Below, one piece after another: positions 1 to 5,826 of a stretch of 10,515 bases of DNA. Origin of the DNA: Bacteroidota bacterium (lineage in GTDB: Bacteria; Bacteroidota; Bacteroidia; Chitinophagales; Chitinophagaceae); NCBI GenBank assembly GCA_023391015.1, contig JAEWBT010000144.1, positions 1-10,515 of the forward strand, given 5' to 3'. Numbering within the stretch: the stretch's first letter is position 1; every line of letters starts with the position of its first letter. Position numbers and translations under genes: made by a program. The notes beneath the pieces are model-generated. The model ran no database searches. It worked only from the letters and a program-made list of their open reading frames with translations, and was not told where the DNA came from.

Positions 1-1
1 C

Positions 2-1210
2 GAGCTGGAGTCCGAAAAGGCCACCTTTGAACTGAACGCCGAGCAGGCGGGCATTTTCCACCCCGTAGCCGAAGAAGGCGCTACGCTCGCCATCGGCGAC
101 GTGGCCTGCAAAATCGACGAAACAGCCAGCGCTCCTGCTGGCGAAACAGCCAGCGCTCCTGCTGGCGGCGGTGAGGTGAAAACGGAGAGTGCTTCAGTGG
201 AAAAGCCGGCAAAAGAAGGCGTCAACGAAGCCAAAGCCGATACGTCTTCTATTGAAGCGCCGGAAAAAATGGCGTCTAACATGCCGGAAAAAAGCGCCGC
301 TTCTACTGCCGATGTGAAAGCCACGCCGGTAGCCGGAGCGATCATGAAAGACAAAAAAGTTTCGCCTGCCGAGGTGAAAGGCACCGGCCCCAACGGGCGC
401 ATCTTCAAAGCCGATGTGCTCAGCGCGATTGCCCGCCCGACTCATCAGCAAAATACCGCTGCTACTGCCGACGGCACCCCGGGCCGCCAGGATCGTCCGG
501 AAAAAATGAGCAACCTGCGCAAAACGGTGTCGCGCCGCCTCGTGGAAGCGAAGAATACCACGGCCATGCTCACCACTTTCAACGAAGTGGACATGACCCG
601 CATCATGGAGCTGCGCTCGGCCAATAAAGACGCTTTTAAAGAAAAGCACGGCATCGGGCTGGGCTTTATGAGCTTTTTCACCCGCGCCTGCTGCATTGCC
701 CTGATGGAATGGCCGGCGGTGAACGCTTATATTGACGGCGATAACATTGTGTACCACGAGTACTGCGATATTTCCATTGCCGTGAGTGCGCCGAAAGGCC
801 TCGTGGTTCCGGTCATCCGCAACGCCGAAAGCCTGGACATGGCGGGGATCGAAAAAGCGGTGGCTGCCCTGGCCGGAAAAGCCCGCGACAACAAGCTGAC
901 GATCGAAGAAATGACCGGTGGTACGTTTACCATCACCAACGGCGGCGTGTTTGGCTCGCTGATGAGCACTCCGATTATCAATATTCCGCAGAGCGCCATT
1001 CTGGGAATGCACAAAATTCAGGAGCGCCCGATGGTAATCAACGGCGAAATCAAAATCCGCCCGATGATGTACCTCGCCCTCAGCTATGACCACCGCATTA
1101 TCGACGGTCGCGAAAGCGTTTCCTTCCTCGTTCGTGTGAAAGAACTGCTGGAAAATCCGGAGCGTTTGCTGGTCGGCGCCGACCCGATGAAAGCACTGTT
1201 TGGGCTGTAA
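2..1210 (+). CDS. odhB: 2-oxoglutarate dehydrogenase E2 (dihydrolipoyl succinyltransferase), 5' partial
   Basis: This is the E2 core subunit of the 2-oxoglutarate dehydrogenase complex. It moves the succinyl group from E1 to CoA through a lipoyl-lysine, in the cytoplasmic TCA cycle. The frame is open from base 2, so the real start lies upstream; a GTG at 101 is internal. Seen in order: the second half of a lipoyl domain with ELESEKAT (lipoyl-lysine codon 17-19), a long Ala/Glu/Lys-rich linker, a short E3-binding domain ending KGTGPNGRIFKADVL, and a complete acyltransferase domain with AMLTTFNEVDM, TFTITNGGVFGSLMSTP and catalytic SYDHRIIDGRE (His codon 1091-1093, Asp 1103-1105). The phrases AMLTTFNEVDM and DAFKEKHGIGLGFMSFF favour the succinyl- over the acetyl-transferase (PDH E2). 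E1 (sucA) would be expected upstream, outside the window. The linker carries a perfect tandem duplication. Confidence 0.93.
   Translation, partial: ELESEKATFELNAEQAGIFHPVAEEGATLAIGDVACKIDETASAPAGETASAPAGGGEVKTESASVEKPAKEGVNEAKADTSSIEAPEKMASNMPEKSAASTADVKATPVAGAIMKDKKVSPAEVKGTGPNGRIFKADVLSAIARPTHQQNTAATADGTPGRQDRPEKMSNLRKTVSRRLVEAKNTTAMLTTFNEVDMTRIMELRSANKDAFKEKHGIGLGFMSFFTRACCIALMEWPAVNAYIDGDNIVYHEYCDISIAVSAPKGLVVPVIRNAESLDMAGIEKAVAALAGKARDNKLTIEEMTGGTFTITNGGVFGSLMSTPIINIPQSAILGMHKIQERPMVINGEIKIRPMMYLALSYDHRIIDGRESVSFLVRVKELLENPERLLVGADPMKALFGL
119..166 (+). repeat. 24-bp perfect tandem duplication in the OdhB linker
   Basis: Two identical 24-bp units (119-142 and 143-166) each encode ETASAPAG. 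They lie in the flexible linker just after the lipoyl domain, where length changes are tolerated. Because the two copies are identical at every third position, the duplication looks recent or slippage-prone. Confidence 0.9.
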
Positions 1211-1223
1211 ACGCCTGCGGCGG

Positions 1224-1280
1224 TTGGAGCCGTTGGCGTTGGAACTGCGTGTTGGAGCTTCGCGTTGGATCCTTCGGCGT
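1224..1280 (+). repeat. TTGGA-rich intergenic run
   Basis: The spacer between odhB and the transketolase gene (1211-1395) begins with a run of TTGGA words at 1224, 1239, 1252 and 1265, spaced 13-15 bp, with a TTGGC at 1234. It ends TTGGATCCTTCGGC. A similar run ending TTGGAGCCTTCGGC lies at 4468-4520, so this looks like a dispersed repeat and not random sequence. No hairpin with a U-tract is visible, so I do not call it a terminator. Confidence 0.55.
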
Positions 1281-1374
1281 TGTTTCCCCAAACGAGAACG
1301 CTGATAAGAAAGTGCGCTTGGTCATTTATTGAAAATTCTCTTGAAAAAAGGTGTTTCGTGTGCTTTATCCGGAC

Positions 1375-1405
1375 ATGAAACATCAAACATAAAAAATGAA
1401 ACATT
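1375..1405 (+). repeat. ATGAAACAT-type repeat overlapping the transketolase start
   Basis: A 31-bp stretch with two ATGAAACAT words matches 4562-4592 at about 27 of 31 positions. The last nine bases (1396-1404) are the start codon and codons 2-3 of the transketolase gene. The first ATG (1375) is in frame but stops after five codons, so it is not the gene start. No Shine-Dalgarno sequence is present; the leader before ATG 1396 is A-rich. Confidence 0.6.
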
Positions 1406-2250
1406 CTACTGAAGCCCTGAAGAATATTGCTGCCGTGGTGCGCCGTGATATCGTGCGGATGGTGCACGGTGTACAGAGCGGTCACCCCGGCGGTTCGCTG
1501 GGCTGCACCGATTTTCTGGTGGCGCTGTATTTCGAGGTGATGAAGCACAACCCCGAAGCGTTTTCGATGGAAGGAGAGGGCGAAGATCTTTTCTTTCTTT
1601 CCAACGGCCATATCTCGCCGGTGATGTACAGCGTGCTGGCCCGCAGCGGTTATTTTCCGGTGGAAGAACTCAAGACTTTCCGGAAATTAGACTCCCGTCT
1701 GCAAGGTCACCCTACCACGCACGAAGGGCTGCCCGGCATTCGCATTGCTTCCGGTTCGCTGGGGCAGGGGATGAGCGTGGCCTGCGGCGCGGCCTTGGGC
1801 AAAAAACTGAAAGGCGATGACCGCTTTGTGTTTTCGCTGCATGGCGACGGCGAGTTACAGGAAGGGCAAAACTGGGAAGCCATTCTCTTTGCCGCCCACC
1901 ACAAACTCGACAACCTGATTGCCACCATTGACGTCAACGGCCAGCAGATTGACGGTCCGACTGCAACTGTATTGGCGTTGGAAAGCCTGAATGCCAAATT
2001 CGCCGCTTTTAACTGGACCGTGCTGGAGATGGATGGCAATGCGATGGAAGAAGTGCTATCCACACTGGAAGAAGCCAAGGCCGCTTCCGGAAAAGGCAAG
2101 CCGGTGGTAATTCTGATGCGCACGGCGATGGGCAAGGGCGTCAGCTTTATGGAAGGCACGCACGAATGGCACGGCATCGCACCGAATGACGAGCAGCTGG
2201 ATAAAGCCCTGGCTGAACTGGCGATTCCGAAAACCGAAGCGGATTATTAA
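1396..2250 (+). CDS. Transketolase, N-terminal subunit (split type)
   Basis: This 284-residue protein matches the N-terminal, thiamine-diphosphate pyrophosphate-binding half of transketolase, which moves two-carbon ketol units in the cytoplasmic pentose phosphate pathway. Seen: SGHPGGSLG (His30), LSNGHISP (His72), LQGHPTT (His105), the ASGSLGQG loop (119-125), and the metal/ThDP motif GDGE (150-153) with its partner Asn in DVNG (Asn181). Length is normal for split transketolases, about 280 residues, against about 660 for the fused enzyme. The pyrimidine-binding and C-terminal domains are missing. In many genomes with split enzymes they are encoded by the next gene, but here a strong terminator follows at once and the next genes face the other way. 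The partner must therefore be elsewhere if this is an active enzyme. Start chosen at ATG 1396, since upstream in-frame sequence stops at 1390-1392. Two TTCCGGAA palindromes lie inside the gene. Confidence 0.92.
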   Translation: MKHSTEALKNIAAVVRRDIVRMVHGVQSGHPGGSLGCTDFLVALYFEVMKHNPEAFSMEGEGEDLFFLSNGHISPVMYSVLARSGYFPVEELKTFRKLDSRLQGHPTTHEGLPGIRIASGSLGQGMSVACGAALGKKLKGDDRFVFSLHGDGELQEGQNWEAILFAAHHKLDNLIATIDVNGQQIDGPTATVLALESLNAKFAAFNWTVLEMDGNAMEEVLSTLEEAKAASGKGKPVVILMRTAMGKGVSFMEGTHEWHGIAPNDEQLDKALAELAIPKTEADY

Positions 2251-2275
2251 GAATTTCCGGAAATGGATTCCAAAT

Positions 2276-2311
2276 AAAAAAGGAACATACCTGCGGGTGT
2301 GTTCCTTTTTT
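2276..2311. terminator. Bidirectional intrinsic terminator
   Basis: The 5' arm 2276-2291 (six A, then GGAACATACC) pairs over 16 positions with the 3' arm 2296-2311 (GGTGTGTTCC, then six T), with one T-G wobble and a 4-base loop. The A- and T-tracts make it work on both strands. It would end the plus-strand transketolase transcript (stop 2250) and the minus-strand small gene that stops at 2332. Confidence 0.9.
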
Positions 2312-2331
2312 ATTTAAAATAAAGTATTCGG

Positions 2332-2496
2332 TCAAGGCTTCACTTTCACAATCTCGCCTTTTTCATTCATTACCACTATCAGCTGGCCTTTACGGCGCTT
2401 TTCTGCTATCATACGGCGAGAAGCTTCCTTTAAGCCTTCGAGGATACGCTCAAAGCGTAGAGCTGCTTCCGGTTGCTTTCTGGTTGTAGTATTCAT
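2332..2496 (-). CDS. 54-residue basic protein, possible antitoxin partner of the Zeta-like kinase
   Basis: ATG at 2496-2494, stop TGA at 2334-2332. The product begins MNTTTRKQPEAALRF, continues as a charged helix (ERILEGLKEASRRMIAEKRR) and ends in a short strand-turn-strand (QLIVVMNEKGEIVKVKP). It has no signal peptide or membrane segment. The start lies inside the upstream kinase gene, giving a 47-bp overlap in another frame, so the two are almost certainly co-transcribed and translationally coupled. From memory, small proteins with this helix plus 'VV..-GKIV.I' tail often sit beside COG4185 kinases; that would make it the antitoxin, but I could not search. It is real rather than chance because it fills the space exactly between the kinase and the shared terminator. 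Biochemical function unknown. Confidence 0.72.
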   Translation of the reverse strand: MNTTTRKQPEAALRFERILEGLKEASRRMIAEKRRKGQLIVVMNEKGEIVKVKP

Positions 2497-3046
2497 ATAG
2501 AAGTGCGTGTTGTAAAATTAGACTTTTCCCTGCTTTTTGACAAACAGGTAGCGGCATAGACGCACTGTTGTCATACAGTGAGAGTTCGTCCGCCACATTC
2601 CAATAGTACCTGAAAAGGTTTTGCAGCCCTCTTTGATAACGTCTTCGAATCACATCCGTAGGAATATTGTGGCCACCTTCACTCACACGCTGCTGGACTC
2701 TACCTATAGCTATTTCAGCGTTTGGTAATGCGAAAAATAAGAGTGTACAACGGTAGCCTTGCGCTTGTGCCTTTTGAACAAAACCTTTATAGGAGCGGGT
2801 AGCCAAGGTAGTTTCAAAGGCGAAAGAAACGCCGAATTCCAGCAGCGTGTTCATACGTTGCAGCATGATGCGCCCGGCCTCAAACGCCACTGCTTCTGGG
2901 TTGAAAGGCGACAAGCCGCGAGCAATTTCATCGGCGTTCACAAACTCGCGGATACCCAGATATTCCGGCAGCAATACGAAAGAGGCCGTCGTTTTACCCG
3001 CTCCATTCGGCCCTGCGATGATGTATAGATTCCGTTGCGCGTCCAT
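2450..3046 (-). CDS. Zeta-toxin-like P-loop kinase (COG4185 type)
   Basis: This 198-residue protein has the layout of the Zeta/PezT-like 'predicted ABC-type ATPase' family. Seen: Walker A GPNGAGKTT (12-20), FVNADEIARGLSP (35-47) with the Asp expected to act at the substrate hydroxyl, FETTLATR (77-84), and the Arg-rich block RVSEGGHNIPTDVIRRRYQRGL typical of COG4185. Classical Zeta toxins phosphorylate UDP-N-acetylglucosamine and block cell-wall synthesis. Whether this protein uses that substrate cannot be told from sequence. The only usable start is ATG 3046 (an in-frame TAG lies 12 bases upstream), with AAGGA directly abutting it. No TTCCGGAA palindrome occurs in the gene or anywhere from 2263 to 4287, and it looks more AT-rich than its neighbours, which may reflect horizontal acquisition. 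It overlaps the downstream 54-residue gene. Confidence 0.82.
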   Translation of the reverse strand: MDAQRNLYIIAGPNGAGKTTASFVLLPEYLGIREFVNADEIARGLSPFNPEAVAFEAGRIMLQRMNTLLEFGVSFAFETTLATRSYKGFVQKAQAQGYRCTLLFFALPNAEIAIGRVQQRVSEGGHNIPTDVIRRRYQRGLQNLFRYYWNVADELSLYDNSASMPLPVCQKAGKSLILQHALLYEYYNQKATGSSSTL

Positions 3047-3110
3047 TCCTTGTCGCTATTGGCCTTAAACTTATGAAAAACCAGGCGAGGTAATTGTTAT
3101 TAGATGTTTT

Positions 3111-3180
3111 GTCACCCTGCCGAAAGGCAGGGTCTCACAAGAAGATATACTTCTGAGATTCCGCCGAAAGGCGGAATGAC
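3111..3180. repeat. 70-bp composite inverted repeat with two hairpins (BIME-like)
   Basis: The element starts GTCA and ends TGAC. It holds two strong hairpins, CCCTGCC-GAAA-GGCAGGG on the left and TTCCGCC-GAAA-GGCGGAA on the right. The hairpins face each other across an inner GTCTCA...TGAGAT inverted pair and a small AGAAG/CTTCT core. It lies in the 269-bp spacer between the kinase and acyl-CoA dehydrogenase genes. This is the form of paired REP-like intergenic elements, usually present in many genomic copies. Confidence 0.75.
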
Positions 3181-3212
3181 AAAACAGTAACCCGGAATGA
3201 CAAAGCAGTAAC
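3172..3212 (+). repeat. Two near-identical 20-bp direct repeats
   Basis: Bases 3172-3191 and 3193-3212 (CGGAATGACAAA-A/G-CAGTAAC) differ at one position. The first copy overlaps the right end of the composite inverted repeat, so they may be remnants of successive insertions or slippage at its edge. Confidence 0.7.
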
Positions 3213-3237
3213 GACTTTTGAAAGAAGGTGAAAGACA

Positions 3238-3264
3238 GAACGCCCCGCCATCGGCGGGGCGTTC
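3238..3264. repeat. 12-bp GC-rich stem, possible terminator of the acyl-CoA dehydrogenase gene
   Basis: GAACGCCCCGCC (3238-3249) pairs perfectly with GGCGGGGCGTTC (3253-3264) around a 3-base loop. It sits 52 bp past the stop of the minus-strand acyl-CoA dehydrogenase gene. On that strand the downstream bases are TGTCTTTC, not a clean U-tract, so it may be a weak terminator, an mRNA-end stabiliser or another dispersed repeat. Confidence 0.6.
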
Positions 3265-3315
3265 CTACAAAAATACTCTTGATACCAGTGTCTTCCGACT
3301 TAATACCGCCGCAGG

Positions 3316-4458
3316 CTATCCCTTCAGAATATCGCGGCTGATCACCAGCTTCTGAATTTCGGTAGTGCCTTCGCCAATGGTGCAAAGCTTGGAGTCGCGG
3401 TAAAATTTCTCCACCGGAAAATCTTTGGTGTAGCCGTAGCCACCAAACACCTGCACCGCATCAGTGGACACCTGCACGCAGATTTCCGAGGCGTACATTT
3501 TCGCCATCGCGCTTTCCTTAGTCATCTTCTTACCCCGGTTTTTCAGGTCGGCGGCTTGGTAGATGAGCATTTCAGCTACCTCGATCTTGGTTTTCATATC
3601 GGCCAGCTTAAAGGCAATGGCCTGGAAATTAGAAATCGGCTGGTCAAATTGTTCTCGCTCTTTGGAGTATTGCAAAGCCGCTTCATAAGCGCCCTTAGCA
3701 ATGCCCAGCGACAGCGCTGCAATGGAAATCCGGCCGCCGTCGAGCACTTTCATCGCCTGGCGGAAACCGTCGCCCACTTCGCCGAGGCGGTTGGCGTCGG
3801 GAATGCGGCAGTTGTCAAACACCAGTTCGGCGGTTTCCGAGGCGCGCATGCCCAGTTTGTTTTCTTTCTTACCGCCGCTAAAGCCCGGTGTGCCGCGCTC
3901 CACCACAAAAGCGGTTACGTTTCCGGACGTCCGCGGCTCGCCGGTGCGGGCCAGCACCACGGCTACGTGGCCAGTGATGCCGTGCGTAATCCAGTTTTTG
4001 GTGCCGTTGAGTACCCATTCGTCGCCGTCTTTGGTAGCGGTGCAGCGCATATTTCCGGCGTCGGAACCAGTGTTGGCTTCGGTAAGGCCCCAGGCGCCGA
4101 TCCACTCGCCGGTTGCGAGTTTGGGCAGCCAGCGTTTCTTTTGCTCTTCGTTGCCGAAATACAGGATATGGCCCGTGCAAAGTGAGTTATGCGCCGCAAC
4201 GGAAAGGCCGATAGAAGAGCATACTTTAGCTACTTCTTCAATCACGGAGATATACTCAAAATAGCCCAGTCCGGCACCGCCATATTCTTCCGGAACCAGC
4301 ACGCCCAGAATGCCGAGCTTGCCCATTTCCTGCATGGTTTCGAGGGGAAATTTCTGGGTTTCGTCCCACTCCATCATGTAGGGGCGAATGTTCTTATTGG
4401 CAAAGTCGCGCACCATCGTGGCGATTTGCAACTGTGTTTCAGTAGATTTAAAATCCAT
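3316..4458 (-). CDS. Acyl-CoA dehydrogenase, short-chain/butyryl type
   Basis: This FAD enzyme oxidises an acyl-CoA to the 2-enoyl-CoA and passes electrons to electron-transfer flavoprotein. At 380 residues it has the usual length. Seen: N-terminal helical domain, GLTEANTGSDAGN (FAD/substrate signature 1), the beta domain with NGTKNWITHG, a C-terminal helical domain with REQFDQPISNFQAIAFKLADM, signature 2 QVFGGYGYTKDFPVEKFYRDSK, and the catalytic glutamate at 363 in IGEGTTEIQ. The Glu position is that of short/medium-chain enzymes rather than isovaleryl-CoA dehydrogenase. Exact chain-length or branched-chain specificity is not resolvable here. The start ATG 4458 gives the standard MDFKSTETQLQI opening. 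There are no neighbouring ETF or thiolase genes, so it is probably monocistronic. One TTCCGGAA lies at 4288-4295. Confidence 0.93.
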   Translation of the reverse strand: MDFKSTETQLQIATMVRDFANKNIRPYMMEWDETQKFPLETMQEMGKLGILGVLVPEEYGGAGLGYFEYISVIEEVAKVCSSIGLSVAAHNSLCTGHILYFGNEEQKKRWLPKLATGEWIGAWGLTEANTGSDAGNMRCTATKDGDEWVLNGTKNWITHGITGHVAVVLARTGEPRTSGNVTAFVVERGTPGFSGGKKENKLGMRASETAELVFDNCRIPDANRLGEVGDGFRQAMKVLDGGRISIAALSLGIAKGAYEAALQYSKEREQFDQPISNFQAIAFKLADMKTKIEVAEMLIYQAADLKNRGKKMTKESAMAKMYASEICVQVSTDAVQVFGGYGYTKDFPVEKFYRDSKLCTIGEGTTEIQKLVISRDILKG

Positions 4459-4467
4459 ACTTATAAA

Positions 4468-4520
4468 TTGGACTTCGCCTTCGGCGAAATTGGAGAATTG
4501 GAAAATTGGAGCCTTCGGCT
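4468..4520 (+). repeat. TTGGA-rich intergenic run with small hairpins
   Basis: TTGGA words occur at 4468, 4490, 4498 and 4506, mixed with the hairpin TTCGCC-TTC-GGCGAA (4474-4488) and AGCC-TTC-GGCT (4510-4520). The end, TTGGAGCCTTCGGC, is nearly the same as the end of the run at 1224-1280. It lies just upstream of the acyl-CoA dehydrogenase start, in the 138-bp spacer 4459-4596. Confidence 0.55.
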
Positions 4521-4561
4521 TCAGTACGCAGAAAATTTCCGGCTTAATGGTTTATGTTGTT

Positions 4562-4592
4562 ATGAAACATGACACATAAAACATGACACATT
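4562..4592 (+). repeat. Second copy of the ATGAAACAT repeat
   Basis: This 31-bp copy differs from 1375-1405 at about four positions, mostly A/C swaps. It lies just downstream of the stop of the helix-hairpin-helix gene, so unlike the first copy it does not provide a start codon. Confidence 0.55.
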
Positions 4593-4596
4593 GGAC

Positions 4597-5502
4597 CTAG
4601 TCCACCGTGAAATAAGGCGCAATTTTACGAAAAATCTCCCCATTCATCAAAGGCACTTGCCGGAGCTGGTCCACCGACTCGTATTTGCCGAGCGCTTCCC
4701 GGAAATCCAGGATGTTTTTAGCCATTTTCTCACCTACATACGGGTGCCGCTTCAGTTGCTCAAACGAGGCTTTATTGAGGGATAGTTTCCGGACTTTTTC
4801 CGGAAAAATAAGCAGCTTGGTACGCAGGTTTTGAGCCGTGCTGTCGGGCAGGCGAAGGCCTTCCAGAACCTGGTCAATGGTGAGATACCCGCCGAGTGCG
4901 TCGCGCTTTTCAATAATGCGGCGGGCGATATACGGCCCCACGCCAGGAATGGCACGGTCCAGAAGCGTGGTGTCGGCGGTGGTGATGTCCACGAACGCGG
5001 GCGGCACGTATTTCTCAAACCGGCTACCGTAGGGCTTGCGCTCCGGCCGCACGGCGGAGATTCGGATAAAAGGTTTGATGCGCTCAAAATCTGCCGCTTT
5101 CAGCGCCCGGATTTCGCTTACTTCTTCGGCGCTGTAAAACACTTTTCCGTAGTTGTCGCGCCAGTTGATCCAGCTGCGGGCCACGTAGCCGGGCAGGCCC
5201 AGCCGCCGGATGCCCATGGAGTCAATCGTGTTGGGGTCAAAAGGCGCAAGGACCACTTCCACCGCCGGTTCGCTTTTTCGCCAGTACGGAACGTCCGTAT
5301 CCACCGTGGCATTTTCGGCTTTCCACGTCGCGTATTTTTCGTTTAAAAGCGCCAGCTCTGCTCTATTGATTTCCGGCGGGTGAACTAAATAGGGCAGGGC
5401 CACGCGCACAGCCAGCAAGACGACCAGAACGGTTCCGAGTGCCAGTGCGCCGTAGCGCTCCGCGCGGTTAAAGCGGAAAAAACCTTTCCAGTCGCCTGCC
5501 AT
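4597..5502 (-). CDS. Membrane-anchored helix-hairpin-helix protein, ComEA-like
   Basis: The 301-residue product has a short basic N-terminus, one membrane segment (about 17-39, YGALALGTVLVVLLAVRVAL) and then three helix-hairpin-helix (HhH) modules. The first, about 88-145, contains FDPNTIDSMGIRRLGLP. The second, about 170-235, contains ITTADTTLLDRAIPGVGPYIARRIIEKR. The third, about 241-300, contains LNKASFEQLKRHPYVGEKMAKNILDFR. HhH modules bind DNA backbone without sequence preference. The anchor plus C-terminal HhH layout matches ComEA-type DNA-uptake proteins, but the triple array and lack of nearby com genes leave the role open. The body is most likely outside the cytoplasmic membrane. Start ATG 5502 is preceded directly by AAAGG and a candidate promoter. 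One TTTTTCCGGAAAAA palindrome (4795-4808) encodes part of FPEK. Confidence 0.85.
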   Translation of the reverse strand: MAGDWKGFFRFNRAERYGALALGTVLVVLLAVRVALPYLVHPPEINRAELALLNEKYATWKAENATVDTDVPYWRKSEPAVEVVLAPFDPNTIDSMGIRRLGLPGYVARSWINWRDNYGKVFYSAEEVSEIRALKAADFERIKPFIRISAVRPERKPYGSRFEKYVPPAFVDITTADTTLLDRAIPGVGPYIARRIIEKRDALGGYLTIDQVLEGLRLPDSTAQNLRTKLLIFPEKVRKLSLNKASFEQLKRHPYVGEKMAKNILDFREALGKYESVDQLRQVPLMNGEIFRKIAPYFTVD

Positions 5503-5521
5503 CCTTTCTTTTGTTTTGGAA

Positions 5522-5554
5522 ACAAGATAGAAAGCGAAGGAGCAGATTTCAAAA
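5522..5554 (-). promoter_or_regulatory. Candidate Bacteroidota promoter for the HhH gene
   Basis: Read on the minus strand, TTTTG (5554-5550) is followed by 20 bp and then TATCTTGT (5529-5522), a partial match to TAnnTTTG. Transcription would begin about 12-15 bases before ATG 5502. The -7 box has mismatches at its last bases, so this is a moderate call. Confidence 0.4.
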
Positions 5555-5790
5555 TGGAGCGGAAATATTCTTGCTCGCGCGGGAGTTTAGCCAAGCGCTC
5601 CCGTGTGCATTGAGCTGCCATTTTCCGACTGGCCGGCAGTCACAGACTGCCTATTTGTGTAGACACGAGTGCCGCTTCGCTGACACTCGCGCCAGAGAAG
5701 GGATTTCCGGAAATTTCCGGAAATCGTCACTCACAAATAACACCTGACCTGACAGACTCTCTCCACTTTGTTTGCGGACCTGTCAGGTCT

Positions 5791-5812
5791 AAAAAGATTT
5801 CCGGAAAAATCT
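5791..5812 (-). terminator. Candidate ribF terminator built on a TTTCCGGAAA palindrome
   Basis: Read on the minus strand, AGATTT pairs with AAATCT around TTCCGG (5812-5795) and is followed by TTTT (5794-5791). It lies 15 bases after the ribF stop. The stem is AT-rich and short, so strength is uncertain. Confidence 0.5.
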
Positions 5813-5826
5813 TGTGGAGTGCGCTG

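Larger units (their letters stand above)
5503..5826. other. 324-bp spacer holding stacked palindromes, no gene
   Basis: I see no convincing gene here. A 78-codon plus-strand frame (5511-5747) has no family resemblance. Features seen: hairpin GGCAGTC-ACA-GACTGCC (5635-5651); CGAGTG...CACTCG (5666-5689); two TTTCCGGAAA palindromes head to tail (5704-5713 and 5714-5723); a 10-bp inverted repeat GACCTGACAG / CTGTCAGGTC (5746-5755 / 5780-5789); and a third TTTCCGGAAA (5798-5807) inside a terminator-like hairpin. The ACCTGACAG-type inverted repeat resembles hairpins often seen between genes in Bacteroidota. Confidence 0.7.

Noticed and set aside
2..1210. Assignment as pyruvate dehydrogenase E2 (acetyltransferase)
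   Set aside because: AMLTTFNEVDM and KEKHGIGLGFMSFF, and the single short E3-binding domain with the LSYDHRIIDGRE core, match the succinyltransferase better; an E2p cannot be wholly excluded without a search.
194..1291. 365-codon minus-strand frame opposite odhB
   Set aside because: It runs antisense to a clear OdhB gene, is Arg/His/Phe-rich in the way of GC-rich shadow frames, and shows no known domain.
5511..5747. 78-codon plus-strand frame in the spacer
   Set aside because: It covers palindromes and hairpins, has no recognisable family, and overlaps the likely promoter of the HhH gene.
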